Shown: positions 41,001-52,717 of the stretch, one piece after another
How the letters are laid out: each line of letters opens with the position of its first letter
Position numbering within the stretch: the first letter of the stretch is position 1
DNA from: Taenia hydatigena
Taxonomy: Eukaryota > Platyhelminthes > Cestoda > Cyclophyllidea > Taeniidae
NCBI GenBank assembly: GCA_036345935.2
Contig: JADWOT020000006.1
Span: 17,830,519-17,894,518 of the forward strand
Direction of reading: 5' to 3'
Length of the DNA stretch: 64,000 nt
Notes under the pieces: generated by a model
Seen by the model: the letters and a program-made list of their open reading frames with translations, nothing else
Told to the model about the DNA's origin: nothing
Databases searched by the model: none
Position numbers and translations under genes: made by a program

Positions 41001-44000
41001 AACGGTAATTTTCGATTGAAAAAGGTGAACTAGTCGTTTGCTCGGCTCATTTTGGCCGCTAAATTTTTTGGGCTGGTTATTTCAAAATAGGCTGAATTAC
41101 TTTTGTATAGCACCGTTTCCCATGTTTACAGCGTCTTACCAATTTGGAATCCTCAGAAGATTGAACTAGACTTCTTAGACGTTGCTGTGAAGCCGAGCAA
41201 TGGTTGGTCCCTTGATAACATTCATCTATGTTATTATAATTAATCGTTGTTCTTCTACTCCCTCGTTCTTTCCTCCTTCCTCTTGGCCGTAGTAGTAAGC
41301 AAGTGAGCCTTTGGGGCACTTCGTATTCTAGTAGACCTCTGCGAAGAGAGGACCCAATGCTACAACAGCCAGCACATGGTGCAACGCGTGAAGACTGCTA
41401 ATTAAACGAACGGAATGCAGTTTTTTAGCTCTCCTTTGCTCTTCCTGTAGATACGCCAACCTGCACTGCAAGCTGTTGTTGGGCTACGCGAAAGGCGCAG
41501 ACTACTCACCAGGCATGCGATTTTCGGGTGCTGCTACGGGTCAGCACTCGTGGAACGCGGTGCTAGTGGACGGGACGTGGCACCTGGTGGATTGTCACTG
41601 GGCGGCGCGGCGGCTTATTGTGAAACGCGCGAGTGTGGAGAATGTGCGTTACATTCTGGACACCTTCTACTTCCTCACCAACCCCAGCCAACTCATCTAT
41701 ACGCACTTTCCACACGACAAGGACTGGCAACTCCTCCATCATCCCATTACGCTGGAGGTATGATTTGCCCTTTCTTTTTGTCTAGTCATCTGGGATCAAT
41801 CCATACATACATTTGCAGTTATGCGTTCATCTATCCATCCTGTGGTACTGAGAGTAATGCACAGTTCTCAATTTCCATAATTTAACATTTGTCTTGTAAG
41901 AAGTACGTGATTTTGCATAGAGAGATGGAACAATTGTGCATTGTCGATTCCTGTCACTTTTGACAGACTGCTAGTAAACTTTTTAAATTGCATCCCTTCA
42001 TTCGTTGTCAAAGACGCATCCTTTTTTCACTGTCTTGTTGCAACCTTAAACACTAAACAATGGAATTGAATCGAAATCATTAACAGTAGTAGAAACATCC
42101 AATTAGCATGCAGCGTTCTGATGCTATTCACTGCCTGCTTCAATTGAAGGAGTTTGAGGCGCTGCCATTGGTGAAGTCGGCATTCTTTAAGTACAATCTG
42201 AGTCTGGTGAGTCATCGCACCGCAGTGATCCTCTTCTCGGACCCCGAAGTACGAGTGGTGATTGGCTATCCCAAGGATGCAAACAACACCTTCCTCTTCA
42301 CCATTGGTCTTTCTTTTGACGACTCGGAATCGAGTGAACACTACAATAATATCTCGCTCATGTGAGTTTATCCCATTCTCCCCTATTCGCGATTAAGGGC
42401 GTTGGACATCATATTTGATCTCTTGAACTAGTTCGGTGTGCCAATAAGGATGCACGGTTTCTGTCGCAATCTTTAGAGCGTATTCCAGGTAGTCAAAGCC
42501 TGCCTGTTCTTATACGAGTGTTTGAGGTAATGATTGAATCAACACTGAAAAAGGGTCAAAAATAATCTACGGTGTTTAATTGATAGATGAACGCATAAAT
42601 TTTGTCATCCCCTGTGGCTTTATAAAGCCTCCTCATTCATTCGCATCGAGTAAAAGCATACGTCAATCGGCTTACAATCAAGCAGCTGTGATTGACCAAT
42701 CGATCTGCTAGCAAACGTTCACCTGACTAGGCTTCATACGAACCACGTTGCCCCCCGTAACTTACCAAAGTGTCAATTACCAAGATTTTCGGTTTCTTTC
42801 ACTATCCTGCCATTGAAAGCTGTTGAACTCGCCCAGCCTATCACATCTTCACCGTCGAATAGCCTGAATAAGTGGTCGTTGGTTTTTTGTGCTTCGGTGA
42901 TAGATTAGAACTGCTTCCTGTTTCGAGTTTACAGCATATCTGGAATCGGAGCATGTGAGAACGCCAAGTTCCGACTACCAGGATTTGTGAACACCTCTAA
43001 AGCTGTTCTCTTTTCTGCACGTAGGCGATACGCGCGACAGGAGGTGATAGCACGTGAATGCTGCGTGGCTTTCTACATCCGTCCGCCGAGACCGGGCGCC
43101 TACAAGTTGTTGGTGTATGCGAAGAAACGCGATGGTAGCGGCATCTACCGAGAGGAGGAGACGCCCAACATTGGTAGATCAGATGAAAAGAACCTTTACG
43201 GTGCAGTCTGCGAGTATCGTCTTATGGCCCGTACACCCTCCAACGCTTGTCTTCCACCATTCCCGCCCTGCCAGACCGGGAACTATGGCGTTACTGAGGT
43301 TGGTCTCTCTACCCCTCTATTCTCTTCCTGCTTCTACACATATTGAGATAGTTAAGAGTAAGTGATCCAACCCGACAGTGGTTGCTCTTTCTATTTGGTG
43401 TAAGATAGAACCACGAATTGACTTAACACTTTCTACGCCCAAAACGTGTACTGAAAATGGGTTTTGTGAATACCTTATTGCCTTGCCGGCAGTCAGTGAC
43501 GACTAAGAATGCAGATCCCAGTCCAGAAGTTGCATAGAAAGAAGATGCTATTCAAGGGCTTGGGATCTTATCCCAGACGTCCAGGCGAACTTCACATTTT
43601 AGAAGGAGGTTTCGTTCTGGGATAATAATTTGAAATATTCAGCTGTATGATGCCCGTAATTTACACCGAAAGTGATCTCGTAGGCACCTTTGGAATGACC
43701 TTCTCTTCAAGGCGCAAAACTTGTTGTCCCCCGTAGTAAAAATCGCATATCATAGGAGCGTTCAAGTATGCAGTCAACTGTCCAGTGAAGATTTCATACG
43801 AACAAAACGAACTTTGGAAGCTTACCTCACGATATCAAGTTGCTACTGCACAGTTCTTAGTTTTCTGCTTTTGTCTAGCCATCATTAACCCGATATTTGG
43901 TCTTACACTCGATCCAACAGTGCAACCCAGCTAGAGGCATCCAGTTTAATTGGACTTTGATATTGCCGTGGCACAGTGATTGGGCGTTTGCGTGGTGGTA

Positions 44001-47000
44001 TTTCAATGACGTAAGCTTCCACCTACCAAAGGTAGAAGAAGAACGTCAATTAGTGGAGAGCTGTTCCTGCTGTGAGGTGCCAAACTTCTCGGTTCGTAGC
44101 AGCGATAGAGCAAAATCTGGAGGAAAGATGCATCGCTTCCATAGGACTGATCTTATTGGTCATTTTTTCGACGATATCCTGTATCTGTGAAGCACGAACT
44201 CTAGTTAAAGAATCAGGGTGGGCATTGAGTAACGAGCGCATCAAGCAGAGATGTTACCACCCGTCTTCATATTGCAGATGTTCAACCGTTTCAACGTGGT
44301 ACCAATAGGTCCAGAAGCGAACGAAGCAACTCTTAGGGCTCGAAATGGCGTCGTGGAGGTGCGGTTTGCTTTGGTTGGCTGTTCACAGCGCCCTATGCCG
44401 CGGATGATGGGGCGACTGCGTTGTAGCCTCCTGCCAGAAGAAGCTCTCGATAACTGCATCCTTTATCGGGTGCTCAAGAGCGGCACAGAGGCTGTCATTA
44501 CTGTGTTCCTTCCAGACGCTGGCGAGTTCGGTCTGGAGGTTTATGCCAGCGATCTTGAACGCGATGGGTCATCCTACTTTGCAGTAAGTTCTCTCCTTCC
44601 CCCTTTTTCCTTTTCTGGCCTAGTCCTTGGGATAAAAGCGTTTTTTTTTTACCTAAAAGCGACTCTAATTGTGCTCTTGGCAGTTTATTGAGCCTAGGCG
44701 AGAGGTGTTGCCTGGCTACCTGCGGCATCCTAGATTGAGCCGCATTACACTCATCTGCAGCATATGTAAATCAAGTTTTTCTCCTACCCTCTCAATTTTT
44801 GGTCATTCTAGCTAACTAGAAAATAACAGGCAAATTGACGTCGAATAGTTGGTTTGTAAACTCTATCCGCTTTGTTTCATGACAAAAAGGCCTATGGGGT
44901 GAAGTGTGGTTCTGTGCGTAAAGATAAATGCTTGTGTTTGTGTCCTATCGGATGGAGGAATGTGTTCCCACGTGAACACAGCATCCTTTTTCCATCTACT
45001 TCCCCTCCCCAACCCCACTCCCTTCTTGTCCCATCAATCCAAATATTTTTGCACTCGCGAAAAGGCCTCAAGTGAACCTTTAAATGGAGAAAAAGGAGGG
45101 AGGATAAGAAAGAGCGCACATTTTTCATTTTATAGCTTTTGGGAGACACTGTGACATTTAATGGATGATAATCACTCCTAAAAGGTGAAGTCTTGATGAT
45201 GGAAATTTGAACCACCCATACAAACAAAGATCTGTCATCAAGGGGCATAGGTGATAGGAAGAGATACTTATTCGACTCGTAAATTTATATCCCTTATAGG
45301 CCAATCCCTCAATTCGAACATTATGAGGCCTACTAGCCTAGAAATAGGCTTATTGTCAGTAAATTGAGGACTGGAAGACAACTTGCCTAGGTGACATGAG
45401 TAAACCCTCGTCCCAATTGCTGACACCGAATCAGGAGAAGTGGATAAGGCAGATGTAAGCTTAATTGTGGATCGAATGAGTGCATATTTCTTTCCGATGA
45501 ACAGATATGGCAGTATCTCATCACCTCAGAGGTGGCTGCATCCGAACGTGGACTGCCCAACTTACCGACAGGTTACCTGGGCCCGGCGGCTCGGTTCTAC
45601 GAGCTTGGACTTCAAGTGGTCAGCCACTCCGATCCCTTCATCCATGCGGAGGCAGGTGAGCTGCGCATCCAACTAGCCTACCAGCCACAGCGCCCGCTGA
45701 AGATGATGGCTCAGCTCATCTTTGCTTCAAATAACGCCAGTGAGGACTACTCACAAATGGTTAGTAGCAGGTGTACTTTCTTCTAAGAAGACTCTATCAG
45801 GAATGCAATGAATTGTCAGAGCTAAGAACAATGCTTTACTTTAGTTTGCACTTGTGGAAATAACCAGCGAAAACCGCAGCTGATCTATTGGCAGTGAAGC
45901 ATTAGTGCAGACGGCAGTGGATGCTGTGGGCATTATATCGTCTTACTGCTGCTCAGTGCGTTTGGCAGTATCTAACGGAAAGCTGCAATTCGGGAACTTT
46001 ACTTGTGTCCACTTTTATCACGTCCGTCCCAATTTTTAAGATCTTTACCACCTGTTAATTTCCATGTTTTGAAAAAAGGCTTAACTCTGTTCTAAAATTG
46101 TTCTATGGAATTAAGAGATGTCTAATTTTACAAATGATGCAAACAACGACATTCAGAGAGGCAGTGACAATCCAAACCGATTGAAAATCAGAAGTTATTT
46201 CGCATTAGCGCACCAGTTCTTACTGGTGGTAAATAAACGGCACATTGATGAGTATGTACCTATTCTTGAACCTTAGTTAAAAGTACGCTGACACCTATTT
46301 GAAGAGGAACCAACGTTGTTTTCTATTGATATTTTTTGGAGAAAGTAACAACCCTTCGTCTCATGTGATTTGTCAACCGGGTATGGCGACTAGATCTGTC
46401 AGAAATAGATGACAGCCATTCCATAAGTTATTTACATCTGTCACCGGATTTGAACTCTTTCATTTTAAAACAGAGAGGAGAGCGTTTATAGTGGGGTGTT
46501 CCTAATGTGCACATTTCTACTGAGAACACTCCGAGATAACGTCATACCTGCTTTGGTATCTAGCAAGAATGGCCAACAACCAAACCTCTACAAGTCCCGA
46601 TACCATTGAACGTTAGTGAAAGCCATCCATTTAAAAGATACGATTGGCTGCCCAAGATAAGGCATATTTCTCCCAAAACCTGTTCATTTTCCGATCATAG
46701 AAAAAATGTGTAGTCAAGGTTCCTTTGAAACAGAAAGTTCGGCTTTAAAGAGAGGGAAGCTATCAGTAGTGATTCCCTTCTTCCTGTGCTGGGGTAGCAA
46801 TGACCCGAAAAAAGGGGAGGAGGAGGACTGATAGGATTCATTGACATTCCTTTTCAGGTGTTGCAACAAATGCGCCTGGGCCAGGTCTACTTTGTTGTAC
46901 GCATCCCTCGTCTTGGCTTCTTCAAAATGCAAATATATGCATTACCCGAGGGTGACCGAGATGACTCCTTGCCAGGAGTGTACAACTACCTCATCGAGGC

Positions 47001-47367
47001 CAGCAAAGCCACCCACCGGTTGCGTGGGCAAGTAATGCCCTTTCCACAGCAGTTCGCGCATTGGCGCCGTAGCGGATGCTACCTTGACGCGCCCACTGAA
47101 GGCATCCTCGGTCTCGACGCCAACGGCCGTCTGATGGCAAATCCACCAGCTGAAGTGGCCTTCTGCCTCGCCGTGCCAAGTGCGCACAGCGTTGCAGTGG
47201 TGGTGGATGATGATTGGACCTATCTGGAGGCCCGTGGCGACCGCTGGGAAGGCACTGTGCCCATGCGAGCCCACTGGGGTCACCAGTCGCGGCTCTCTGT
47301 GTGCGCCTCCTACTCTCAACACGATGCGAACTTTAGTACTTTGTTGGAGTATACGTTGGCGTCCTAA
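20091..47367 (+). CDS. Kyphoscoliosis peptidase (KY)-like protein with two transglutaminase-like modules
   Basis: KY/hillarin-type proteins are cytoskeleton- and muscle-associated proteins with a transglutaminase-like fold. Exons: 20091-20231, 20269-20495, 20602-20839, 21505-21924, 25388-25778, 30190-30506, 34594-34761, 35449-35658, 35807-35876, 37978-38237, 39250-39503, 41451-41757, 42150-42361, 43025-43298, 44278-44583, 45505-45759 and 46858-47367. All phases join to about 1519 aa. Module 1 (about 45-200) and module 2 (about 815-1000) share the order SPEE..., LC/MC, GYAKG(A/V)DY, HSWNAV and LVD(A/C)HW. The His and Asp of the triad are present (154/169 and 931/946). The position three before the conserved (F/Y)A, normally the nucleophilic Cys, is Lys (111 and 887). 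Paired downstream domains follow each module (CEYKLVF / CEYRLMA; GEYGLDIYA / GEFGLEVYA). A Ser/Arg/Gly/Pro-rich linker (exons 7-10) joins the halves. Alternatively these are two genes, the first ending at TGA 30513-30515; the GTTAGT donor at 30507 and matching phases favour one. Confidence 0.88.
21925..25387. other. 3.46-kb intron of the KY-like gene
   Basis: This is a phase-0 intron bounded by GTGCGT and TTTATAG. It contains scattered short ORFs without protein character and no recognised mobile-element coding sequence. Confidence 0.6.
25779..30189. other. 4.4-kb intron of the KY-like gene
   Basis: This is a phase-1 intron bounded by GTAGGT and CCACAG. It has a locally GC-richer block near 27380-27560 rich in GTGTG/CGCG words. 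Short ORFs around 28480-29040 and 26967-27268 look like chance. No gene is supported. Confidence 0.55.
31327..31350. repeat. Perfect 10-bp inverted repeat with 4-nt loop
   Basis: ATATGCCAAA is followed by AAAA and then TTTGGCATAT. The stem is perfect and AT-rich, inside a KY-gene intron. Confidence 0.9.
31354..31367. repeat. 14-bp perfect palindrome ACACATTAATGTGT
   Basis: The palindrome is directly readable and begins three bases after the preceding hairpin. Its role is unknown. Confidence 0.9.
33360..33600 (+). repeat. Dispersed repeat copy (intronic)
   Basis: The stretch with CACTGCTACCAATGTAGC, CTCCGAGACTT, ATGTATTATC, then CGA(G)ACCGAGA and CAATCAAAGTA-like words recurs in the same order, diverged, at 63150-63390. 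A looser copy lies at 32640-32850. No ORF is conserved. It is probably an old SINE- or MITE-like element. Confidence 0.45.
35877..37977. other. 2.1-kb intron of the KY-like gene
   Basis: This is a phase-1 intron. The block about 36560-36860 has LTR-like features: GC-richer sequence, an AATAATAAACC poly(A)-like signal, and a following CTGTCTCGTCTGTG stretch. I find no partner LTR or retroviral coding, so I do not call an element. Confidence 0.4.
38238..46857. other. Introns between KY-like exons 10 to 17
   Basis: Non-coding stretches over 300 nt within this span are 38238-39249, 39504-41450, 41758-42149, 42362-43024, 43299-44277, 44584-45504 and 45760-46857. They hold short chance ORFs and no recognised RNA gene or mobile element. 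Confidence 0.5.
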
Positions 47368-49036
47368 GCTGACTTTGAGCCCAATCTTTGATGCTATTTT
47401 TTTACATGTGAGCAGGCTGCCTCACTTGCACGCACCAACAGCCAATCTCTTGCGCCCATATACATGCATCCACGGCATCATATACCCGTACGTACATCAC
47501 CATCTAGAAAAGCCTCTATTCCCCTGTTAATGCCCCCTTTCTTGAGAATCCACCTACGGAATTCAATTCACTGGTAGTATATTACTGTAACTAATAGTTA
47601 TCACACCTTTTCAGACGCCAACAACATCTTGATTTCTTCTCGAGTGATCAACAATGCAATTTATGTATGCTGAGGCTCTTCCACTTTGCGAAGCGAATTT
47701 GACGAAGGTGGGAGATGAAGCCTAAACTACAACCGCCACTGGTCGTATCTACTTATGTAGGTATGGATCTCGGTTGGGAGCAAGTTTGGTGAGGGTAAAG
47801 GAAAGTGAATACGATGACGGGAAGCAGTGTCGATCAAATTTGGACGATATAATGTGTGGTGATTTATAATGTCTAAAAATACACTCGAGAGGATAAGAGA
47901 ATGAGAAGGGAATTCAGAGCTCACAGGGAAGTCTCCCTATTTTTATAACAATCCCTTTCCTAGTTCAAAGTTGACTGAGGCTGCAACAAGACAATAAAAA
48001 ATTGACGGTATTTGATATTAAGGAACCATTTTTCCCTTGGGTCCCGAAAGTGAGCGCAATCAACGCCATAGATATTTGCTTTGTATTTGTCCAAATACAG
48101 AGCCCTTAAGGTACGTCGGCAAAGGTCTGGTCCTGCGGCCATTAGAACACTTTGCCCATAGACGAGAGCATGGATCTGAGACTTTAACAGACGACTCGAA
48201 AGCGCCCGGGAGATTACTCAAGCTCTGAAAGAATATAACGGTGGTAAGAAATACAAGCGTGAAACAGTGCCCATAGAACACTAATGAAAGCGTGGCCGAG
48301 GATTTTATGAAGCGGTAATCCCATTTCGAAAGAATAAATTCAACTGAGTCAGTGTATGGATAAACAACGAGAAGCAGCAAAAATATGGGAAAAAAGGAGT
48401 AAATTACTACGAGACATTGCTAACTCTCAAATATGAACACAATTCTTAAGGCGAAAAAGAAGTAAAACAGAATTGACTGGGATGAAAAGGAAGGATGAAA
48501 ACACGACCATCATACGTAGCTGCAAGATGAAAGCAGATAATCTTCATCCCGAAAAGCAAAACAAAAACGAGGTAATATGCAAACCCTGCAGAAGACTGTC
48601 ATTGACAATAATCTGAAATAGTACCTACACACTTTAACTGCCATCTACATTAAGATCCACACGAAACGAAAGGGTAACTTCGAGAAAACGAGAATAGACG
48701 GGCTGATTTACCGAGTTTTCTAGTACACCCAAACTAGAACCGAAGTTAACCACCAACTCTGAACTGGTCCAACCTTAAACCCTGAAGAAATAAGCCCTCG
48801 TTTCATCTAAATCCAGCAATGAAATTAATTAGACTCGAAAGAAAAGTAATTTCTGGCCACATTGGCCGACTGTTGGAAGTACGAATATAAGAGAAAAACA
48901 GATTGCCCAGAAACAGTAAAAATGCAAATAAAAGAAGCAAATTATTCACATTTTAATGAAACGTCATATTGTCACAAAAAATACCAAAAAATCACAATTT
49001 ATAAGCCCTCAATTCCTCAATAAAAAGTGTGCCAGT
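47368..49036. other. Convergent intergenic region (KY-like gene and seipin)
   Basis: This region holds the 3' flanks of two convergent genes. An AATAAA on the plus strand at about 47991 is the nearest canonical signal I see for the KY transcript. No gene is supported. Confidence 0.5.
48952..48957 (-). terminator. Putative seipin poly(A) signal ATTAAA (minus strand)
   Basis: TTTAAT on the plus strand reads ATTAAA on the minus strand, about 80 nt beyond the seipin stop. It was assigned by position only. Confidence 0.35.
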
Positions 49037-50959
49037 TCACTCCTTAGTTGCAACGAATGGGCTGATTGATTCTACGAAAGAGGCGCCCCCTTTACCTTCA
49101 TTTTTGGCCTCTTTCCTTTCATTCATTTGAATCTTACTTATTCGCGATGGCGAAGGCTTAGTGCCGGTGCGATGATGGTAGTGGCGCAACATTTGCCCAC
49201 AGAAAGTGAGACAGTCAAGAACGAGTGTTACTCCAACGACAAAGACAAGCCCGACAAACCAGATGTGCCGGTAGATAAACCATAAGAGTGGATTCAACAC
49301 CGCGGATATAGTCAGAGTCGCGGCGTACCAACGCAAACCACTGGTCTCCAAAATTAGCCGCCCAGAGAAACTAGGAAAGTCCTAAAGAATATAAAACAAG
49401 TTACTTAATCTGTATAAGTAGCTGTACTAGCTTGTCCTTATACTAGAGCGAGGCCCACCGCTTGGGTGTTTATGCAATTGACTAGCCGAATGTAAATGGG
49501 AGTAAACACTGAAATACCATTCATTAACACTGAGAGGACTTCCGACCTACTTAAACCCTATGGAAGCAGATAGGCTAGAGTCCTCTAGTGAGTGTGAACT
49601 GTAAACCAAAATGCTGCCTTGACTGAGGAGAAAATAGTCACTGGAAATGAAATGCGTGCCTGATTGTCGACGTAATTGCTAGACAGAACGACACGAAGCC
49701 TCTGTTCTTTTTTGCAGAAATTGAAGAGGTAAAATGGAGCATATAAAATGGTATCCATGGTATCTACCAGCCATGGTCGGTATATCGGCAGAAGCTGAAG
49801 TGGGAGAATAGAAAACACGCATAAAGTGAAATGTAAGACTACTAGAGCGTTACCAAATATGCCCTCAACTATTTGAACTTACAGTATTTGAAAGGGTAAT
49901 TGAGTGACTTTTATTCAATGAGTACAAATACAGTCTCAGAGAAGTCATACCTAAAAAGACAAAAGAAATAAAACGACCTAAAAGCGTACCCTAAGTTATA
50001 ATGACTAAGAATGGTCCTCTTACCATAAACGCGGGTTTATCACATGGACTATTCAACACGGCTGCAATCAGGGTCTCTGAGGCAGATTAACCACCGCAAT
50101 ACAATAAGAACCTCCTACTCTAAGACCGACTATTCGTCGACCATGAACGGATAGAGAACACAATTCACATGTTTGTGACGTCTGAGTCAGGGAAAAGTAG
50201 GGGCGAAGCCAATAACAAACATGGCTAATCTGTTTCGCACAAAACAAGGAAGGAATACTAAACCGCATAAAGCAATCGCTCAAAAAAATGAGCTGAAACA
50301 GGATAGGTTCAACCCTCTCAATTGGAGAGAAATTAATGTAGCTACAAGTATTTTAGGGTGATCCCTGGGCAGGTTTGCGAGCTTAGGTATGGATACTGAA
50401 AAGCATTTGCAGAGTACCTACCTACATCACGATTTTGGGGGGAATCTGGTACAGAGATGAGAAGTTCGACTTTGTAGTCCTGACCGGGAGTAAAGAACTG
50501 CGGAAAGCAAAATAAATTACTCAGGATAAGGCGCAGTGGAAAATCACCACGACCATATTAATGCTACCCTTACTAAGGAACCGCTTTTACAAATTGTTCC
50601 TCCAAAAATAATTTAATATTAACCCATTCCGTCTGTGAATGGATACAACTGCAGCTTTACTTGACAAAAAATGGCCTTAAAAGGCTAAGGGCAAGTAAGA
50701 AGAAAGACCTACCGAAGAGCCAAACTCAGAAAGGGAAAAATCGTCGGTGGAAAATACGTGTCTATCCTTTTCAGACGCTCTAAACCGAGATACATGCAAG
50801 AAAATAAACTTACACGAAGCCAAGATGAATCTCATGAAGACTACTTAAATTAGGGACATATAAATGGCAGATGATGCTGAATGTGATGAAGGCACAGAGC
50901 ATGAAGAGAGCTTGAAGGGCAACAAAAGCGCTTAATTTCCTCAATGCGCTGGATAGCAT
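49037..50959 (-). CDS. BSCL2: Seipin (ER lipid-droplet assembly protein)
   Basis: Seipin is an oligomeric ER membrane protein at ER-lipid droplet contacts that controls droplet nucleation and growth. Minus-strand exons: 50814-50959, 50713-50779, 50422-50497, 49883-49950, 49624-49794 and 49037-49381. All phases join to 290 aa. The N-terminal membrane segment is about residues 11-34 (AFVALQALFMLCAFITFSII). The lumenal beta-sandwich follows the family closely: PGQDYKVELLISVPDSPQNR, then DVGM, then YRPWLVDTMDTILYAPFYLF and KKEQRLRVVLSSNY. The second membrane segment is about 216-240, with a basic, charged cytosolic tail. The start is an ATG with an in-frame TAA six bases upstream. A skipped 38-nt exon-like segment at 50024-50061 has good splice sites; leaving it out gives the conserved DVGM junction. 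The protein is shorter than human seipin (about 398 aa), mostly in the C-terminal tail. Confidence 0.92.
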
Positions 50960-52717
50960 TGTTTACCCGTCTGCAAAAATCAAGAAAACCTATCTGGGCA
51001 ATCAAGTGAGCAAGTAATGTAACAGTGTCCATTAAAAAGGAGAATTCCAATTAAGGTGTGAGAGCATGCAGACGGAAGGACACATGAAGTGGCAATCAAC
51101 TCGCCTCCTCGATACCTGATCCTCTTTTACCAAGTGGTTGAATAGCATTGCAGCAGTGAATAATGCATTGATGCCAACTCACGTGCAGTCAGATAAATAT
51201 TTACCATTTTCCACAGCAGAGCTGGGCCCAAAATTCAAGAAATCCCTTTATACCATAAAGTGGCAGCATTTATCGTAAAATGAAACACATTTTGCAGTAA
51301 TATAAAATTTTCTTGTTAAAGTCAGACCAAAAGCCAGTGCGACAAGCAAAGTATGAACTTGAAATGATGATATCTCCTTAGAATGAGATAAAAGAAGGCA
51401 AAAATCGTTGGAAATGGTGACTTCAAAGCCTATTTATTACTCAATAGCCTGGTGCCAACAGTGGGTGGCTTGCGTTTACCAAGTTTGGCTTTTGACTTCA
51501 CCATCATTTCTTAAAAAATATGCGAGAAACAATTCTCAAGTCTAAAGGTTTGTGTTTAGTCGCTAGCTTATGAAAGGGGTATTTTTGCTGGCAAAAAGTC
51601 AAGCTTCGCTTGAACAGGGGAATTCCGGTAGCGTCAATAGAGCATTAACAAGGACCTATGTTTATCAAAATACAACCGCATTACCAGCCGTTTTACTTGA
51701 ATAAGGTTTGGTGGATGTGGTATTAGATTTAACAAAATTATTGTAAGAAAAATAATTGTTACGAAAAACATTCTGCACGAGTAGAGACATCGACATAAGT
51801 ACCACGCAAAATACAACAGTAGAAACCTCATAAATTGATGCAATTTCCTCCGAATTGCGTAGATGAATACTTAAGGGTCTTAAAACAGTCGCTACAATCG
51901 ATTATAAATGTTTGTGACACACGCCTTCACCCAAACTCAAAAAAGTTATGCACAACACCCAGAAAAGTCGTAATAATCAGAAATTCGAATCCCTTAACTT
52001 TAGGCACTCAGAATAAGTCATATACAGCAACACAAACCATGTACGCCACCACAGCCTGTCCAGTCCCAAAAATTACACAACTTACAACAAATGGTTTCCG
52101 CATAAACAACAAGATGAACCAAAAGCAAAAGCCGTAAATCAAAATTTGATAAAAGTTGTAAGTCACACAAACACATCGATGTGACAGATATGCAGCTCGA
52201 GAAGTCTACCACTATAACGAATAATTTCACTCAAGATACCACCTCTTTAATTACTTTTAGTTGCCGTTGTAAAGCAGCAGTATAAACAAAATGCTGACCA
52301 GAGTGCCGCATCGAAGTGGTCACCTTTCCACTACAAATACTAAGCATGGCACAAGTTTCGGCAGAACTACCATGGTTTAATTGCCTAGAATGAAGAAATG
52401 AGAATGAGGATAATTGCATCCAGAACTTCAACATCTATACAGGGTTCCAAAAAAGTATTAATAAAATACAGAATGGCTAAAATAAGCGTTGATGCATGAT
52501 AAAATGTGATACACCAACTGATGCGGATTGATTATACCAGTTCTTTTAAAAAATCTGCGAATTTCACATCAATGGTACAAGGTATAATGCATCAAATATA
52601 ACTTGAAATGGTGCTTTCGAACTGTATTCTGCCATGCTAAACAAAATTTATTGGCGTTTGCATCGCCACGCATCATTCAATGACTGCGGGTTATCTTGTG
52701 TGTGTTATTATTTTTGA
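50960..52717. other. Divergent intergenic region (seipin and the 52718 gene)
   Basis: Promoters of two divergent genes are expected here. A hydrophobic minus-strand ORF (51634-51843) and a minus-strand ORF at 52231-52434 are noted but not supported as genes. Confidence 0.45.

Noticed and set aside
51634..51843. Hydrophobic 69-aa minus-strand ORF upstream of seipin
   Set aside because: The hydrophobicity comes from T/A-rich sequence. There is no signal of splicing into seipin, and the seipin N-terminus is already accounted for.
52231..52434. 67-aa minus-strand ORF preceded by a TTCTAG acceptor-like site
   Set aside because: Part of it looks protein-like, but I found no upstream exon, no family and no downstream splice partner.
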